This document shows positions 1 through 6,206 of a stretch of DNA of 10,785 nt, in pieces; position 1 is the stretch's first letter; every line of letters starts with the position of its first letter. The position numbers were made by a program, and so were the translations under genes. Below the pieces are notes generated by a model. It saw nothing but the letters and a program-made list of their open reading frames with translations. It did not search any database and was not told the DNA's origin. Source of the stretch: Anaerolineae bacterium (lineage in GTDB: Bacteria; Chloroflexota; Anaerolineae; 4572-78; NAK82); assembly GCA_025062175.1 (NCBI GenBank), contig JANXAX010000018.1, positions 6,124 through 16,908 of the forward strand. The letters are read 5' to 3'.

Positions 1-2514
1 GGCGCTGTCCTCTTGCAAGAGCGCTGCACCAAGTGTCACAACCTGAGGCGCGTCGAGACAGCGAAGAAGACCGCAGAGGAGTGGCAAAAAACTGTCGAAC
101 GCATGGTGTCCAAAGGGGCGCAGCTGAGCGCGGAGGAGCAGAAGGTGCTTATCGAATACCTGGCGGCGACCTATAAGGCTGCAGCCGCGCCCGAAGACCC
201 CGCCGAGTGGATCAAGATCAAGGTAGCGGCAGCGCCCGAAAGCTTCGCCCCAACAGCGACGCCCCCCAAGGTCACCAAGATCAGGGTGGGCACCAACGCG
301 GAATATCCCCCCTTTGAATTTGTCGACGAAAGCGGTCGCATCGTCGGCTTTGACCCGGACCTGATGGCGGCCATCGCCAAGGCGGCCGGCTTTGAGGTGG
401 AGTGGATCAACACGCGCTGGGACGGCATCTTCGTCGCCCTGGCCAGCGGCGAGTTCGACGCGGTGATGTCGGCCGCGACGATTACGGAGGAGCGCAAACA
501 GACGGTCGACTTCAGTGATCCCTATTTCAACGCTGGCCAGGTGCTCTCGGTGAAGATCGGCAGCCCCTACAAGACCCCGGCCGACCTCGCTGGCAAGAAG
601 ATCGGTGTGCAGCTGGGCACCACCGGTGACATCTGGGCCACCGAAAACACCCAAGCCGAGATCGTGCGCTACGACGAGGTCACCCTGGCCTTCCAGGCGC
701 TCGCCAACGGCGATGTAGACGCCGTCATCGCCGATGGGCCCACCTCGGTGGCGATCATTCAGGCCAACCCGGAGATGGGACTCCAAGTGGTGGGTGAACC
801 CTTCACCGAGGAGTACTACGGCATCGCGGTGAACAAGAACAAGCCCGAAGTCCTGGCCGCTATCAACGCCGGGCTGAAGGCGGTCAAAGAGTCGAGTGAG
901 TACGACAAGATTTATCAGAAGTGGTTCGGCACCCAGCCCGCCACCCCTGAAGCCACTCCGGCGGCGGAAGAGGATCCATGCGCTTATGGCGGCGAGTTCA
1001 AGTCCATCGAAGCCCTGGACGACCTGACGGTCAAGTTCACACTGTGCTATCCAGACGTCGCGTTCCTATCCAAGATTGCTTTCATCGCCTTCAGCATCCA
1101 CCCTTCGGAGCAGCTAGAGGCGGAGAAAGGAGGCGGCAAGCTGCTGGAGAAGCCCATCGGCACCGGGCCCTATCAAATTGTCGAATGGAAGCGCGGGGAG
1201 TACATCTCTTTCAAGCGCTTCGACGACTATTGGGGTGAGAAAGCCAAGACGCCCAACCTGATCTTCCGCTGGAGCGCCGAATCGGCGCAGCGCACACTAG
1301 AGCTCCAGGCCGGCACAGTGGACGGCATCGACAATCCAGGGCCTGAGGACTTCAAGATCATCGAAGCCGACCCCAACCTGAAGCTTTATCCGCGCGAGGG
1401 TTTCAACATTTTCTACATTGGCTTCAACACCGCCTACCCACCCTTCGACAACGAGAAAGTGCGCCAGGCGATTGCTATGGGCATCGACCGCAAGCGCATT
1501 GTCGAGAACTTCTACCCACCGGTCGGCTCCGAGGTGGCGGACTACTTTATGCCGTGTTCCATGCCGGGCGGCTGCGTCGGCCCCAAGTGGTACGAGTTTA
1601 ACCCTGCCGAGGCGCGTCGACTGCTGGCTGAGGCAGGCTATCCGGACGGCTTCGAGACCGAGATCGCGCTGCGCGACGTGGTGCGCTCTTACCTGCCCGA
1701 GCCCAAGGCTGTCGCCCAGGATATCCAGGCGCAGCTCAAGGAGAATCTGAACATCACCGCCAAGATTGTAGTGATGGAATCGGGCGCTTTCCTAGACGCG
1801 GCAGACAGCGGGCAGCTTAAGGGGTTGCATCTGCTCGGTTGGAACGGAGACTACCCGGATCCTACCAACTTCCTGGACTACCACTTCGGCGCTGGTGCTT
1901 CCAAGCAGTTTGGGCCTGGCTTCCCGGATATTCACGAAGTCTTGAAGCAAGCGGCACAGATCAGCGACATGGATAAGCGCATCCAGCTCTATGCCAAGGC
2001 CAACGAGCTGTTGCGCCAGCATGTGCCGATGATCCCGGTGGCGCACGGCGGTTCCGCGACGGCGTTCAAGGCCTCCGTCCAAGGCGCTCATGCCAGCCCG
2101 CTGGGCATCGAATACTTTGCCGTGATGGAGATCCCTGGCCAGGACACGCTGGTGTGGATGCAAAACGCTGAGCCGATCAGCCTCTACTGCAACGATGAGA
2201 CCGACGGCGAATCGCTGCGCGCTTGTGAACAAGTGCTTGAGTCGCTGATGGCTTTCGAAGTGGGTGGTATGGCGGTCAAGCCGGGCCTGGCCGAGTCGTA
2301 TGAGGTAAACCAGGACTTGACTGAGTGGACGTTCAAGCTGCGCCGGGGGGTCAAGTTCCACGACGGCTCCACCCTGGACGCTCAGGACGTGGTCACCTCG
2401 TTCAACGCATGGTGGGACGCGGCTAGCCCGCTGCACACTGGCAACACCGGTGCCTTCACCTACTTCCAGGCACTCTTCGGTGCGTTTAAGAACGCGCCTC
2501 CGGCGACTGAGTAG
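1..2514 (+). CDS. Haem c / SBP_bac_3 / permuted SBP_bac_5 multidomain solute-binding protein (5' partial)
   Basis: Extracytoplasmic receptor for ABC import. The frame is open to the left edge, so signal peptide and true start are missing; TTG at 13 lies only four codons before the haem motif and is not a credible start. Numbering residues from that TTG: residues 5-9 are CTKCH, with Met31 (VERMVSKG) as likely distal ligand, resembling small monohaem domains of the Dehyd-heme_bind type. Residues about 88-306 are a complete SBP_bac_3 domain, with NAEYPPFEF, WDGIFVAL, ITEER (Arg161, expected to bind the amino-acid carboxylate), VDFSDPYF and ADGPT (Asp241). After a PT-rich linker (307-322), residues 323-710 match the C-terminal two thirds of SBP_bac_5 (GTGPY 383-387). 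Residues 711-829 match that family's N-terminal part (KFHDGSTLDAQDVV near 781-794). Six cysteines in the last two segments form three plausible pairs. It precedes dppBC and a HisM/GlnQ pair. Domain calls are confident; the substrate is unknown. Confidence 0.9.
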   Translation, partial: GAVLLQERCTKCHNLRRVETAKKTAEEWQKTVERMVSKGAQLSAEEQKVLIEYLAATYKAAAAPEDPAEWIKIKVAAAPESFAPTATPPKVTKIRVGTNAEYPPFEFVDESGRIVGFDPDLMAAIAKAAGFEVEWINTRWDGIFVALASGEFDAVMSAATITEERKQTVDFSDPYFNAGQVLSVKIGSPYKTPADLAGKKIGVQLGTTGDIWATENTQAEIVRYDEVTLAFQALANGDVDAVIADGPTSVAIIQANPEMGLQVVGEPFTEEYYGIAVNKNKPEVLAAINAGLKAVKESSEYDKIYQKWFGTQPATPEATPAAEEDPCAYGGEFKSIEALDDLTVKFTLCYPDVAFLSKIAFIAFSIHPSEQLEAEKGGGKLLEKPIGTGPYQIVEWKRGEYISFKRFDDYWGEKAKTPNLIFRWSAESAQRTLELQAGTVDGIDNPGPEDFKIIEADPNLKLYPREGFNIFYIGFNTAYPPFDNEKVRQAIAMGIDRKRIVENFYPPVGSEVADYFMPCSMPGGCVGPKWYEFNPAEARRLLAEAGYPDGFETEIALRDVVRSYLPEPKAVAQDIQAQLKENLNITAKIVVMESGAFLDAADSGQLKGLHLLGWNGDYPDPTNFLDYHFGAGASKQFGPGFPDIHEVLKQAAQISDMDKRIQLYAKANELLRQHVPMIPVAHGGSATAFKASVQGAHASPLGIEYFAVMEIPGQDTLVWMQNAEPISLYCNDETDGESLRACEQVLESLMAFEVGGMAVKPGLAESYEVNQDLTEWTFKLRRGVKFHDGSTLDAQDVVTSFNAWWDAASPLHTGNTGAFTYFQALFGAFKNAPPATE
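25..39 (+). other. Covalent haem c attachment motif CxxCH
   Basis: The codons tgc acc aag tgt cac encode CTKCH. The following helix (KTAEEWQKTVERMVSKGAQ) has the usual EW...V.RM...G pattern of a small monohaem cytochrome domain, with a Met about 22 residues after the His as probable sixth ligand. It is then followed by an EEQKVLIEYLAATY helix, as expected. Seen directly; haem loading is inferred and would require export and a cytochrome c maturation system. Confidence 0.8.
274..930 (+). other. SBP_bac_3 (polar amino-acid binding) domain within the fusion protein
   Basis: About 220 residues cover the whole family fold, from KIRVGTNAEYPPFEF to YDKIYQKWFG. This is the full usual domain length, so this receptor should be functional by itself. 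Family members bind amino acids or similar small polar ligands and deliver them to HisM/GlnP permeases such as the one at 4788-6119. The Arg of ITEER and the Asp of ADGPT are the usual contacts for the ligand carboxylate and amino groups. Confidence 0.9.
979..2142 (+). other. SBP_bac_5 domain, C-terminal two thirds (appears first)
   Basis: Residues 323-710 read as the middle and end of a peptide/nickel-type binding protein. They begin with the strand pair SIEALDDLTVKFTL, then HPSE, KPIGTGPY, EWKRGEYISFKRFDDYWG, LQAGTVDGID, VRQAIAMGIDRKRI, AEARRLLAEAGYPDGF and RQHVPMIPVAHG. They finish on the family's last strand (SPLGIEYFAVME). In a normal SBP_bac_5 protein about 120 further residues would precede this block; here they follow it. 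Confidence 0.85.
2143..2499 (+). other. SBP_bac_5 domain, N-terminal part (appears last)
   Basis: Residues 711-829 read as the start of a mature SBP_bac_5 protein: first strand DTLVWMQNAEPISLYC, then ACEQVLESLMAFEVGG, LAESYEVNQDLTEWTFKLRRGVKF with HDGSTLDAQDVVTSF, which is the family signature region. It stops at the point where the canonical protein would run into the SIEALDDLTVKFTL strand, followed by a short APPATE tail and a TAG stop. Only about four residues (IPGQ) join it to the preceding block, with no signal peptide between them. Confidence 0.85.
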
Positions 2515-2528
2515 TCATATTTCTCTTG

Positions 2529-2570
2529 GGTTCGCTCCTGCTGGGGAAACATCATCGGCGGGAGCGAACC
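2529..2570 (+). terminator. Stem-loop 1 downstream of the binding-protein gene
   Basis: GGTTCGCTCC (2529-2538) and GGAGCGAACC (2561-2570) are perfect 10-base inverted repeats. The stem can be extended inward by three pairs including one G-U (TGC with GCG), leaving a loop of about 16 bases. It begins 14 bases after the stop codon at 2512-2514. No T-run follows, so it may act as a transcript 3'-end protector or processing barrier rather than as a true intrinsic terminator. Confidence 0.6.
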
Positions 2571-2609
2571 GTATCACCTGTCATCATAGCGCAACGTATA
2601 TCTGTGTTA

Positions 2610-2665
2610 CTTGCTCCCCTTCTTGATGTACCGCGTGGGAATCCGAAGAAGGGGAGCAAGGTTTT
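2610..2665 (+). terminator. Stem-loop 2 with short T-run, likely (partial) intrinsic terminator
   Basis: CTTGCTCCCCTTCTT (2610-2624) and AAGAAGGGGAGCAAG (2646-2660) are perfect 15-base inverted repeats separated by 21 bases. GTTTTG follows directly. This is the best intrinsic terminator candidate in the window. Its place between a binding-protein gene and its permease genes suggests attenuation that keeps permease expression below receptor expression. That pattern is known for ABC importer operons; its operation here is inferred. Confidence 0.65.
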
Positions 2666-2699
2666 GTGCGATCTAAAGACGGTTGAGGTCAGTACAGTC

Positions 2700-2704
2700 A
2701 GGAG
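2700..2704 (+). promoter_or_regulatory. Ribosome binding site for dppB-type gene
   Basis: AGGAG lies 13 bases before GTG 2718, slightly farther than usual. It supports the GTG start over the far upstream in-frame codons, which would translate through both stem-loops. Confidence 0.45.
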
Positions 2705-2717
2705 CAGTGGATCACTT

Positions 2718-3791
2718 GTGACACGTTATGTTATCAACCGCCTGCTCATGGCGGTGCCAGTCGTGTTCGGTGTGTTGTTCATCACGTTTGCCCTGGCGCG
2801 CGTGATCCCCGGCGACCCATGCCGCGCTATCCTGGGCGAGAAAGCCACCGATGCCGTATGCGAGAAGTTTATCAAGGATAAAGGGCTCGATCAGCCCATC
2901 CCGGTACAATTCGCGGTCTATCTGAAGGAAATTGCCCAGGGTGATTTCGGGGTCTCCCTCCGCACGAAGCAGGCGGTCACCGAGATGATCATAGAACGGT
3001 TGCCGCAAACGATTGAGCTGACCGTTGCCGCGATGCTCTTTGCCAGCACATTGGGTATCTTCCTCGGTATGATTGCAGCCTATTGGGCCAATAGCAAGGT
3101 GGACGTCGCGGTGATGATCGGCGCCAACATCGGGGTTTCTATGCCCGTTTTCTGGTTGGGGCTGATGCTGGCCTATATCTTCGCCTTGCTACTCAAAGAC
3201 ACCCCCTTCTGGTTGCCCCCTTCGGGACGCCTGAGCTCCGGAATCACTGTCGCCAACCTGCCCCAGTTGTGGGGCATCGAGCCCGGACATGGGCTGTATG
3301 GCATTGTGTCGTTCATCTCCAACTTGGTGATCTTAAATGCGCTTATCACCGGCAATTGGACGGCGCTGAGCGACGCGCTCAAACATCTCATCCTGCCGGC
3401 AGTTGCGCTGGGTACCATCCCGATGTCCATCATCGCCCGAATGACGCGTTCCAGCTTGCTCGAAGTGCTCGGGTTGGATTACATCCGCACAGCGCGCGCC
3501 AAGGGGTTGCGCGAGATCTGGGTGATCTTCCGCCATGCAATGTCCAACGCGATGCTACCCGTGGTCACGGTGATCGGCCTATCGCTGGGCTCGCTGCTCA
3601 GCGGGGCGGTGCTGACTGAGACAATCTTCGGTCTCTCAGGTGTGGGGCGCATCATGTACGATTCGATCACCGCGCGTGATTACGGGGTCGTCCAGGGATT
3701 TGTGGTGGTGATTGCGATGATCTACGTGCTGGTCAACCTGGCAGTGGACCTTTCTTATGCTGTACTTGATCCGCGTATCCGGCTGGACTAA
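2718..3791 (+). CDS. dppB: Dipeptide/oligopeptide ABC transporter permease, DppB type
   Basis: Inner-membrane permease subunit expected to pair with the next gene to form a peptide channel. With the GTG start the product is 357 residues, close to DppB length, and begins with the typical N-terminus TRYVINRLLMAVPVVFGVLF leading into TM1. LARVIPGDP (26-34) and GDFGVSLRT (75-83) are standard. The EAA loop that docks the ATPase is LDYIRTARAKGLREIWVIFRH (253-273; the family motif is DYIRTARAKG). ETIFGLSGVGRI and LDPRIRLD close the protein. Cys35 and Cys48 sit in the first extracytoplasmic loop and could form a disulfide. A longer loop between TM3 and TM4 (about 163-220) carries an extra hydrophobic stretch. 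The gene ends 3 bases before the next ATG. The gene symbol reflects family, not a proven substrate. Confidence 0.9.
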   Translation: MTRYVINRLLMAVPVVFGVLFITFALARVIPGDPCRAILGEKATDAVCEKFIKDKGLDQPIPVQFAVYLKEIAQGDFGVSLRTKQAVTEMIIERLPQTIELTVAAMLFASTLGIFLGMIAAYWANSKVDVAVMIGANIGVSMPVFWLGLMLAYIFALLLKDTPFWLPPSGRLSSGITVANLPQLWGIEPGHGLYGIVSFISNLVILNALITGNWTALSDALKHLILPAVALGTIPMSIIARMTRSSLLEVLGLDYIRTARAKGLREIWVIFRHAMSNAMLPVVTVIGLSLGSLLSGAVLTETIFGLSGVGRIMYDSITARDYGVVQGFVVVIAMIYVLVNLAVDLSYAVLDPRIRLD

Positions 3792-3794
3792 GGG

Positions 3795-4751
3795 ATGAGT
3801 TGTGATACCATGGCACCCTCGGGACTGCTGATGCGCAAGCTGGATACGATATTGCCGCGCGGCTCGAGTCTGTGGGTGGACACACTGCGCAATATCGTGC
3901 ACAGACGCTCAGCCATCGTGGGCGCAGTGATGCTCTTCTTGCTGATTGTCACTGCGGTTTTTGCCCCCGTGATCGCCACGCACGACCCGGAGATGGTCTT
4001 ACTCGGGGTCGAGAACGTGAAACGACGCAGCCCGCCGTGTATCCATCTATTGGGGTGTCCGTCGGACCGACCGCAGCACCTGATGGGTGTAGACGGTAAT
4101 GTACGCGATTTCTTCAGCCGTATGGTCTACGGTGCACGTCTCTCGCTGCAGATCGGCTTTTCCACTGTCTTCTTCGCGATTGTAGTAGGCGGCCTGCTGA
4201 TCGGAGCTGTCTCCGGCTACGTGGGCGGTTGGGTGGACAACCTGCTGATGCGCATCATGGACGTCATCCTGGCCTTTCCCTACCTGCTGTTGGCAATCGC
4301 CATCGTCACCGTCCTCGGTCCGGGGTTGATCAACGCGCTGCTGGCCATCGGTATCGTCTCGATTCCGATCTATGCACGGGTGATGCGCTCCAGCGTGCTC
4401 GCCATCAAGCAAATGGATTTTGTGCTGGCGGACCGCGCCATCGGGGTACCGCCGGCGCGCATCCTCTTCCGCCGTATCATGCCTAACGCGCTGACGCCAC
4501 TGATCGTACAAGGGACATTGGGCATCGCCACGGCGATCCTGGACGCAGCGGCGCTCTCCTTCCTGGGATTGGGCGCCCAACCGCCGACGCCGGAATGGGG
4601 ACTGATGTTGAGCGAAGAGCGCAATCAAGTGTTCACCGCGCCGCACCTGGTGTTCTTCCCAGGCTTTGCGATTATGCTGACCGTGTTATCCTTCAACCTG
4701 TTAGGCGATGGATTGCGCGATGCACTCGACCCACGTTTGCGGCATCGCTGA
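3795..4751 (+). CDS. dppC: Dipeptide/oligopeptide ABC transporter permease, DppC type
   Basis: Second permease subunit of the peptide importer. The 318 residues show an OppC_N-type first helix (RRSAIVGAVMLFLLIVTAVFAPVIA, about 38-62). An extracytoplasmic loop follows, containing a Cys82/Cys88 pair. Then come HLMGVDGNVRDFFSRMVYGARLSL (95-118; usual form H.MGTD..GRD.FSR..YGAR.SL) and the EAA loop FVLADRAIGVPPARILFRRIMPN (209-231). LSFLGLG, PEWGLML and LLGDGLRDALDPRL are typical C-terminal features. The start is uncertain: ATG 3795 directly abuts the AAGGG sequence, too close for it to serve as a Shine-Dalgarno, so ATG 3810 (MAPSG, 313 residues) may be the real start. It is tightly coupled to dppB. 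No OppD/OppF-type ATPase gene follows. Confidence 0.9.
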   Translation: MSCDTMAPSGLLMRKLDTILPRGSSLWVDTLRNIVHRRSAIVGAVMLFLLIVTAVFAPVIATHDPEMVLLGVENVKRRSPPCIHLLGCPSDRPQHLMGVDGNVRDFFSRMVYGARLSLQIGFSTVFFAIVVGGLLIGAVSGYVGGWVDNLLMRIMDVILAFPYLLLAIAIVTVLGPGLINALLAIGIVSIPIYARVMRSSVLAIKQMDFVLADRAIGVPPARILFRRIMPNALTPLIVQGTLGIATAILDAAALSFLGLGAQPPTPEWGLMLSEERNQVFTAPHLVFFPGFAIMLTVLSFNLLGDGLRDALDPRLRHR

Positions 4752-4773
4752 TGGCTGAGTGGGCAGGAGGATG

Positions 4774-4780
4774 AAGGGAG
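4774..4780 (+). promoter_or_regulatory. Ribosome binding site deciding the HisM-type start
   Basis: AAGGGAG ends 7 bases before ATG 4788 but only 1 base before GTG 4782, which favours ATG 4788. A second purine block, AGGAGG (4765-4770), lies just upstream and directly precedes an out-of-frame ATG at 4771 that opens only a short frame. Confidence 0.6.
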
Positions 4781-4787
4781 TGTGCTT

Positions 4788-6119
4788 ATGGAATCGGGAG
4801 GGAGCTCTGAATCGTTGGCCAAGGTGCTACAACCCGACCTGATGGCGCGCCGGCGCGGACGCATTGGCCTGGCCATCCCCTGGGAACACATTCCGTGGTG
4901 GGGCATCATTGTGCTCCTTGTGGGCGTCGTCGTCGGCTTCTCGGCTCTGACAAATACGCGCTACATCGACGCGCTCTATTTCATCTTCGACCTACCGTGG
5001 AATAAGACCGCCATCGCGCGCGGCAAGGTGGACGAAAATGGACGTTGGCAGGTGATGATTCAGCCTGGCTTAGCGCCTGGCGCCTACACGCTCTATGCCC
5101 AATTCAACGATCGAGAAGGCAACTTCGTTGGGCGCAGCGAAGTCTATCATATCGTGGTGCCGGAGGGGGTTTCGGCTAAAGAGTCGCCACCTATCATCGT
5201 GCCATCGCCCCAAGCACGCACGGTCGATACGTCCACACCTACGCTGGCGGGCGAGTCCGTCGCAGGTTATGAGGTGATCGTGTATGACGATTTCAGCCAC
5301 AACCTATGGCGAGTATTGACGCGCATCGCCACGGCAAACGGGGTACTGTTGACCATCCGCACGACGTTGCTGGCCTACGCAGGCGCGCTGGTGCTCGGGC
5401 TGATCTTTGGTGTGATGCGCGTCACCAACCGCTCGCCCAACCTACTCCATCACGCCGGTCGACGGGTGGCGGTCGGGCTGGCCCTGGCACTCGCCGTACT
5501 GGCGGTGGTGCCCGCTGCGCGAACGCTGCCGTTAGCTGGGATGGTGATGTTGGGCGGGCCGACCCTATTGTTTCTACTGCCGGCATTACCTTATACCATC
5601 TCCACGCTCTATGTCGAGGTGGTGCGTGGCGTGCCGATGTTGGTTATCATCCTCTACATGGGCTTCGCAGTGACCCCGGCCTTGCGTGAAAGCACCAACA
5701 ACGTGGTGGATTTACGCGGCTGGCCCGCCGCGCTGATCGGTCTGGCGTTCGGCTACGGCGCCTATCTGGCCGAGGTCTTCCGTGCCGGCATCCAATCCAT
5801 CCCGCGCGGCCAGATGGAGGCCGCGCGTTCGCTGGGCATGAGCTATATGCAGGCCATGCGCTATGTCATCCTGCCCCAAGCGGTGCGCGTGGTGCTCCCA
5901 CCGCTGGGCAACGATTTTATCTCGATGCTCAAGGACTCCTCACTCATCTCTGTCATCGCCTTGCCCGAGGTGCTGCAACAGGGCCGTCTGTGGATCTCGC
6001 GCAACTTTCGTGCGTTTGAGGGCTTCAACTCGGTGGTGATGGTCTATTTGGTGATGACCCTGCTGCTCTCGCTGATGGTGCGCACCGTAGAGCGCAAGAC
6101 CAGTCTGCCGGGCCGCTGA
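4788..6119 (+). CDS. Polar amino-acid ABC transporter permease (HisM/GlnP family) with extra modules
   Basis: Membrane subunit of an amino-acid importer, probably homodimeric because only one such gene is present. At 443 residues it is about twice the length of a typical HisM/GlnP subunit. Positions here count from ATG 4788. TM1 is about 36-54 (PWWGIIVLLVGVVVGFSAL). Residues about 69-128 form a beta-rich extracytoplasmic module (GKVDENGRWQVMI, PGAYTLYAQFNDREGN) resembling Ig-like or carboxypeptidase-regulatory folds, followed by a Pro/Ser/Thr linker. The permease core starts near 185 (GVLLTIRTTLLAYAGALVLG). Residues about 218-267 are an unusual hydrophobic insertion placed just before LYVEVVRGVPMLV. 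The EAA region is intact: QMEAARSLGMSYMQAMRYVI with LPQAVRVVLPPLGNDF and LKDSSLISV. Its natural ATPase partner is the next gene, 87 bases on. An upstream GTG at 4782 is less likely as start. Confidence 0.88.
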   Translation: MESGGSSESLAKVLQPDLMARRRGRIGLAIPWEHIPWWGIIVLLVGVVVGFSALTNTRYIDALYFIFDLPWNKTAIARGKVDENGRWQVMIQPGLAPGAYTLYAQFNDREGNFVGRSEVYHIVVPEGVSAKESPPIIVPSPQARTVDTSTPTLAGESVAGYEVIVYDDFSHNLWRVLTRIATANGVLLTIRTTLLAYAGALVLGLIFGVMRVTNRSPNLLHHAGRRVAVGLALALAVLAVVPAARTLPLAGMVMLGGPTLLFLLPALPYTISTLYVEVVRGVPMLVIILYMGFAVTPALRESTNNVVDLRGWPAALIGLAFGYGAYLAEVFRAGIQSIPRGQMEAARSLGMSYMQAMRYVILPQAVRVVLPPLGNDFISMLKDSSLISVIALPEVLQQGRLWISRNFRAFEGFNSVVMVYLVMTLLLSLMVRTVERKTSLPGR

Positions 6120-6206
6120 GATACACGGAATTGGAAATACACTCTCGAAACGAGAAGGGAACAAAAGGTATGTTAGGTTAAGGGTTAAGGAGGAAAGCAC
6201 GAGGCG
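6120..6206 (+). other. Short intergenic leader before the ATPase gene
   Basis: The 87 bases are A-rich compared with the coding regions. They hold a small hairpin (TCTCG 6143-6147 with CGAGA 6151-6155, AAA loop) and two head-to-tail copies of GGTTAAG (6176-6189). The second copy runs into AAGGAGG (6187-6193), a full-strength Shine-Dalgarno 13 bases before ATG 6207. I see no well-spaced -35/-10 pair. Confidence 0.5.

Noticed and set aside
13..15. TTG as the real start of the receptor gene
   Set aside because: It has no ribosome binding site in view, the frame is open to base 1, and an exported haem protein needs a signal peptide before CxxCH.
1792..2436. Long open frame on the - strand
   Set aside because: It is antisense to a well-recognised receptor domain, has no recognisable family features, and is the kind of shadow frame expected in GC-rich genes.
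2526..2717. N-terminal extension of the DppB-type protein from an upstream in-frame start at 2526
   Set aside because: It would translate through both stem-loops, gives a composition unlike DppB, and the canonical N-terminus (TRYVINRLL) begins at GTG 2718 behind AGGAG.
4771..4790. Small gene starting at ATG 4771 behind AGGAGG
   Set aside because: The frame is short and out of phase with the permease, and its peptide has no recognisable features; the AGGAGG more likely adds to the ribosome binding region for ATG 4788.
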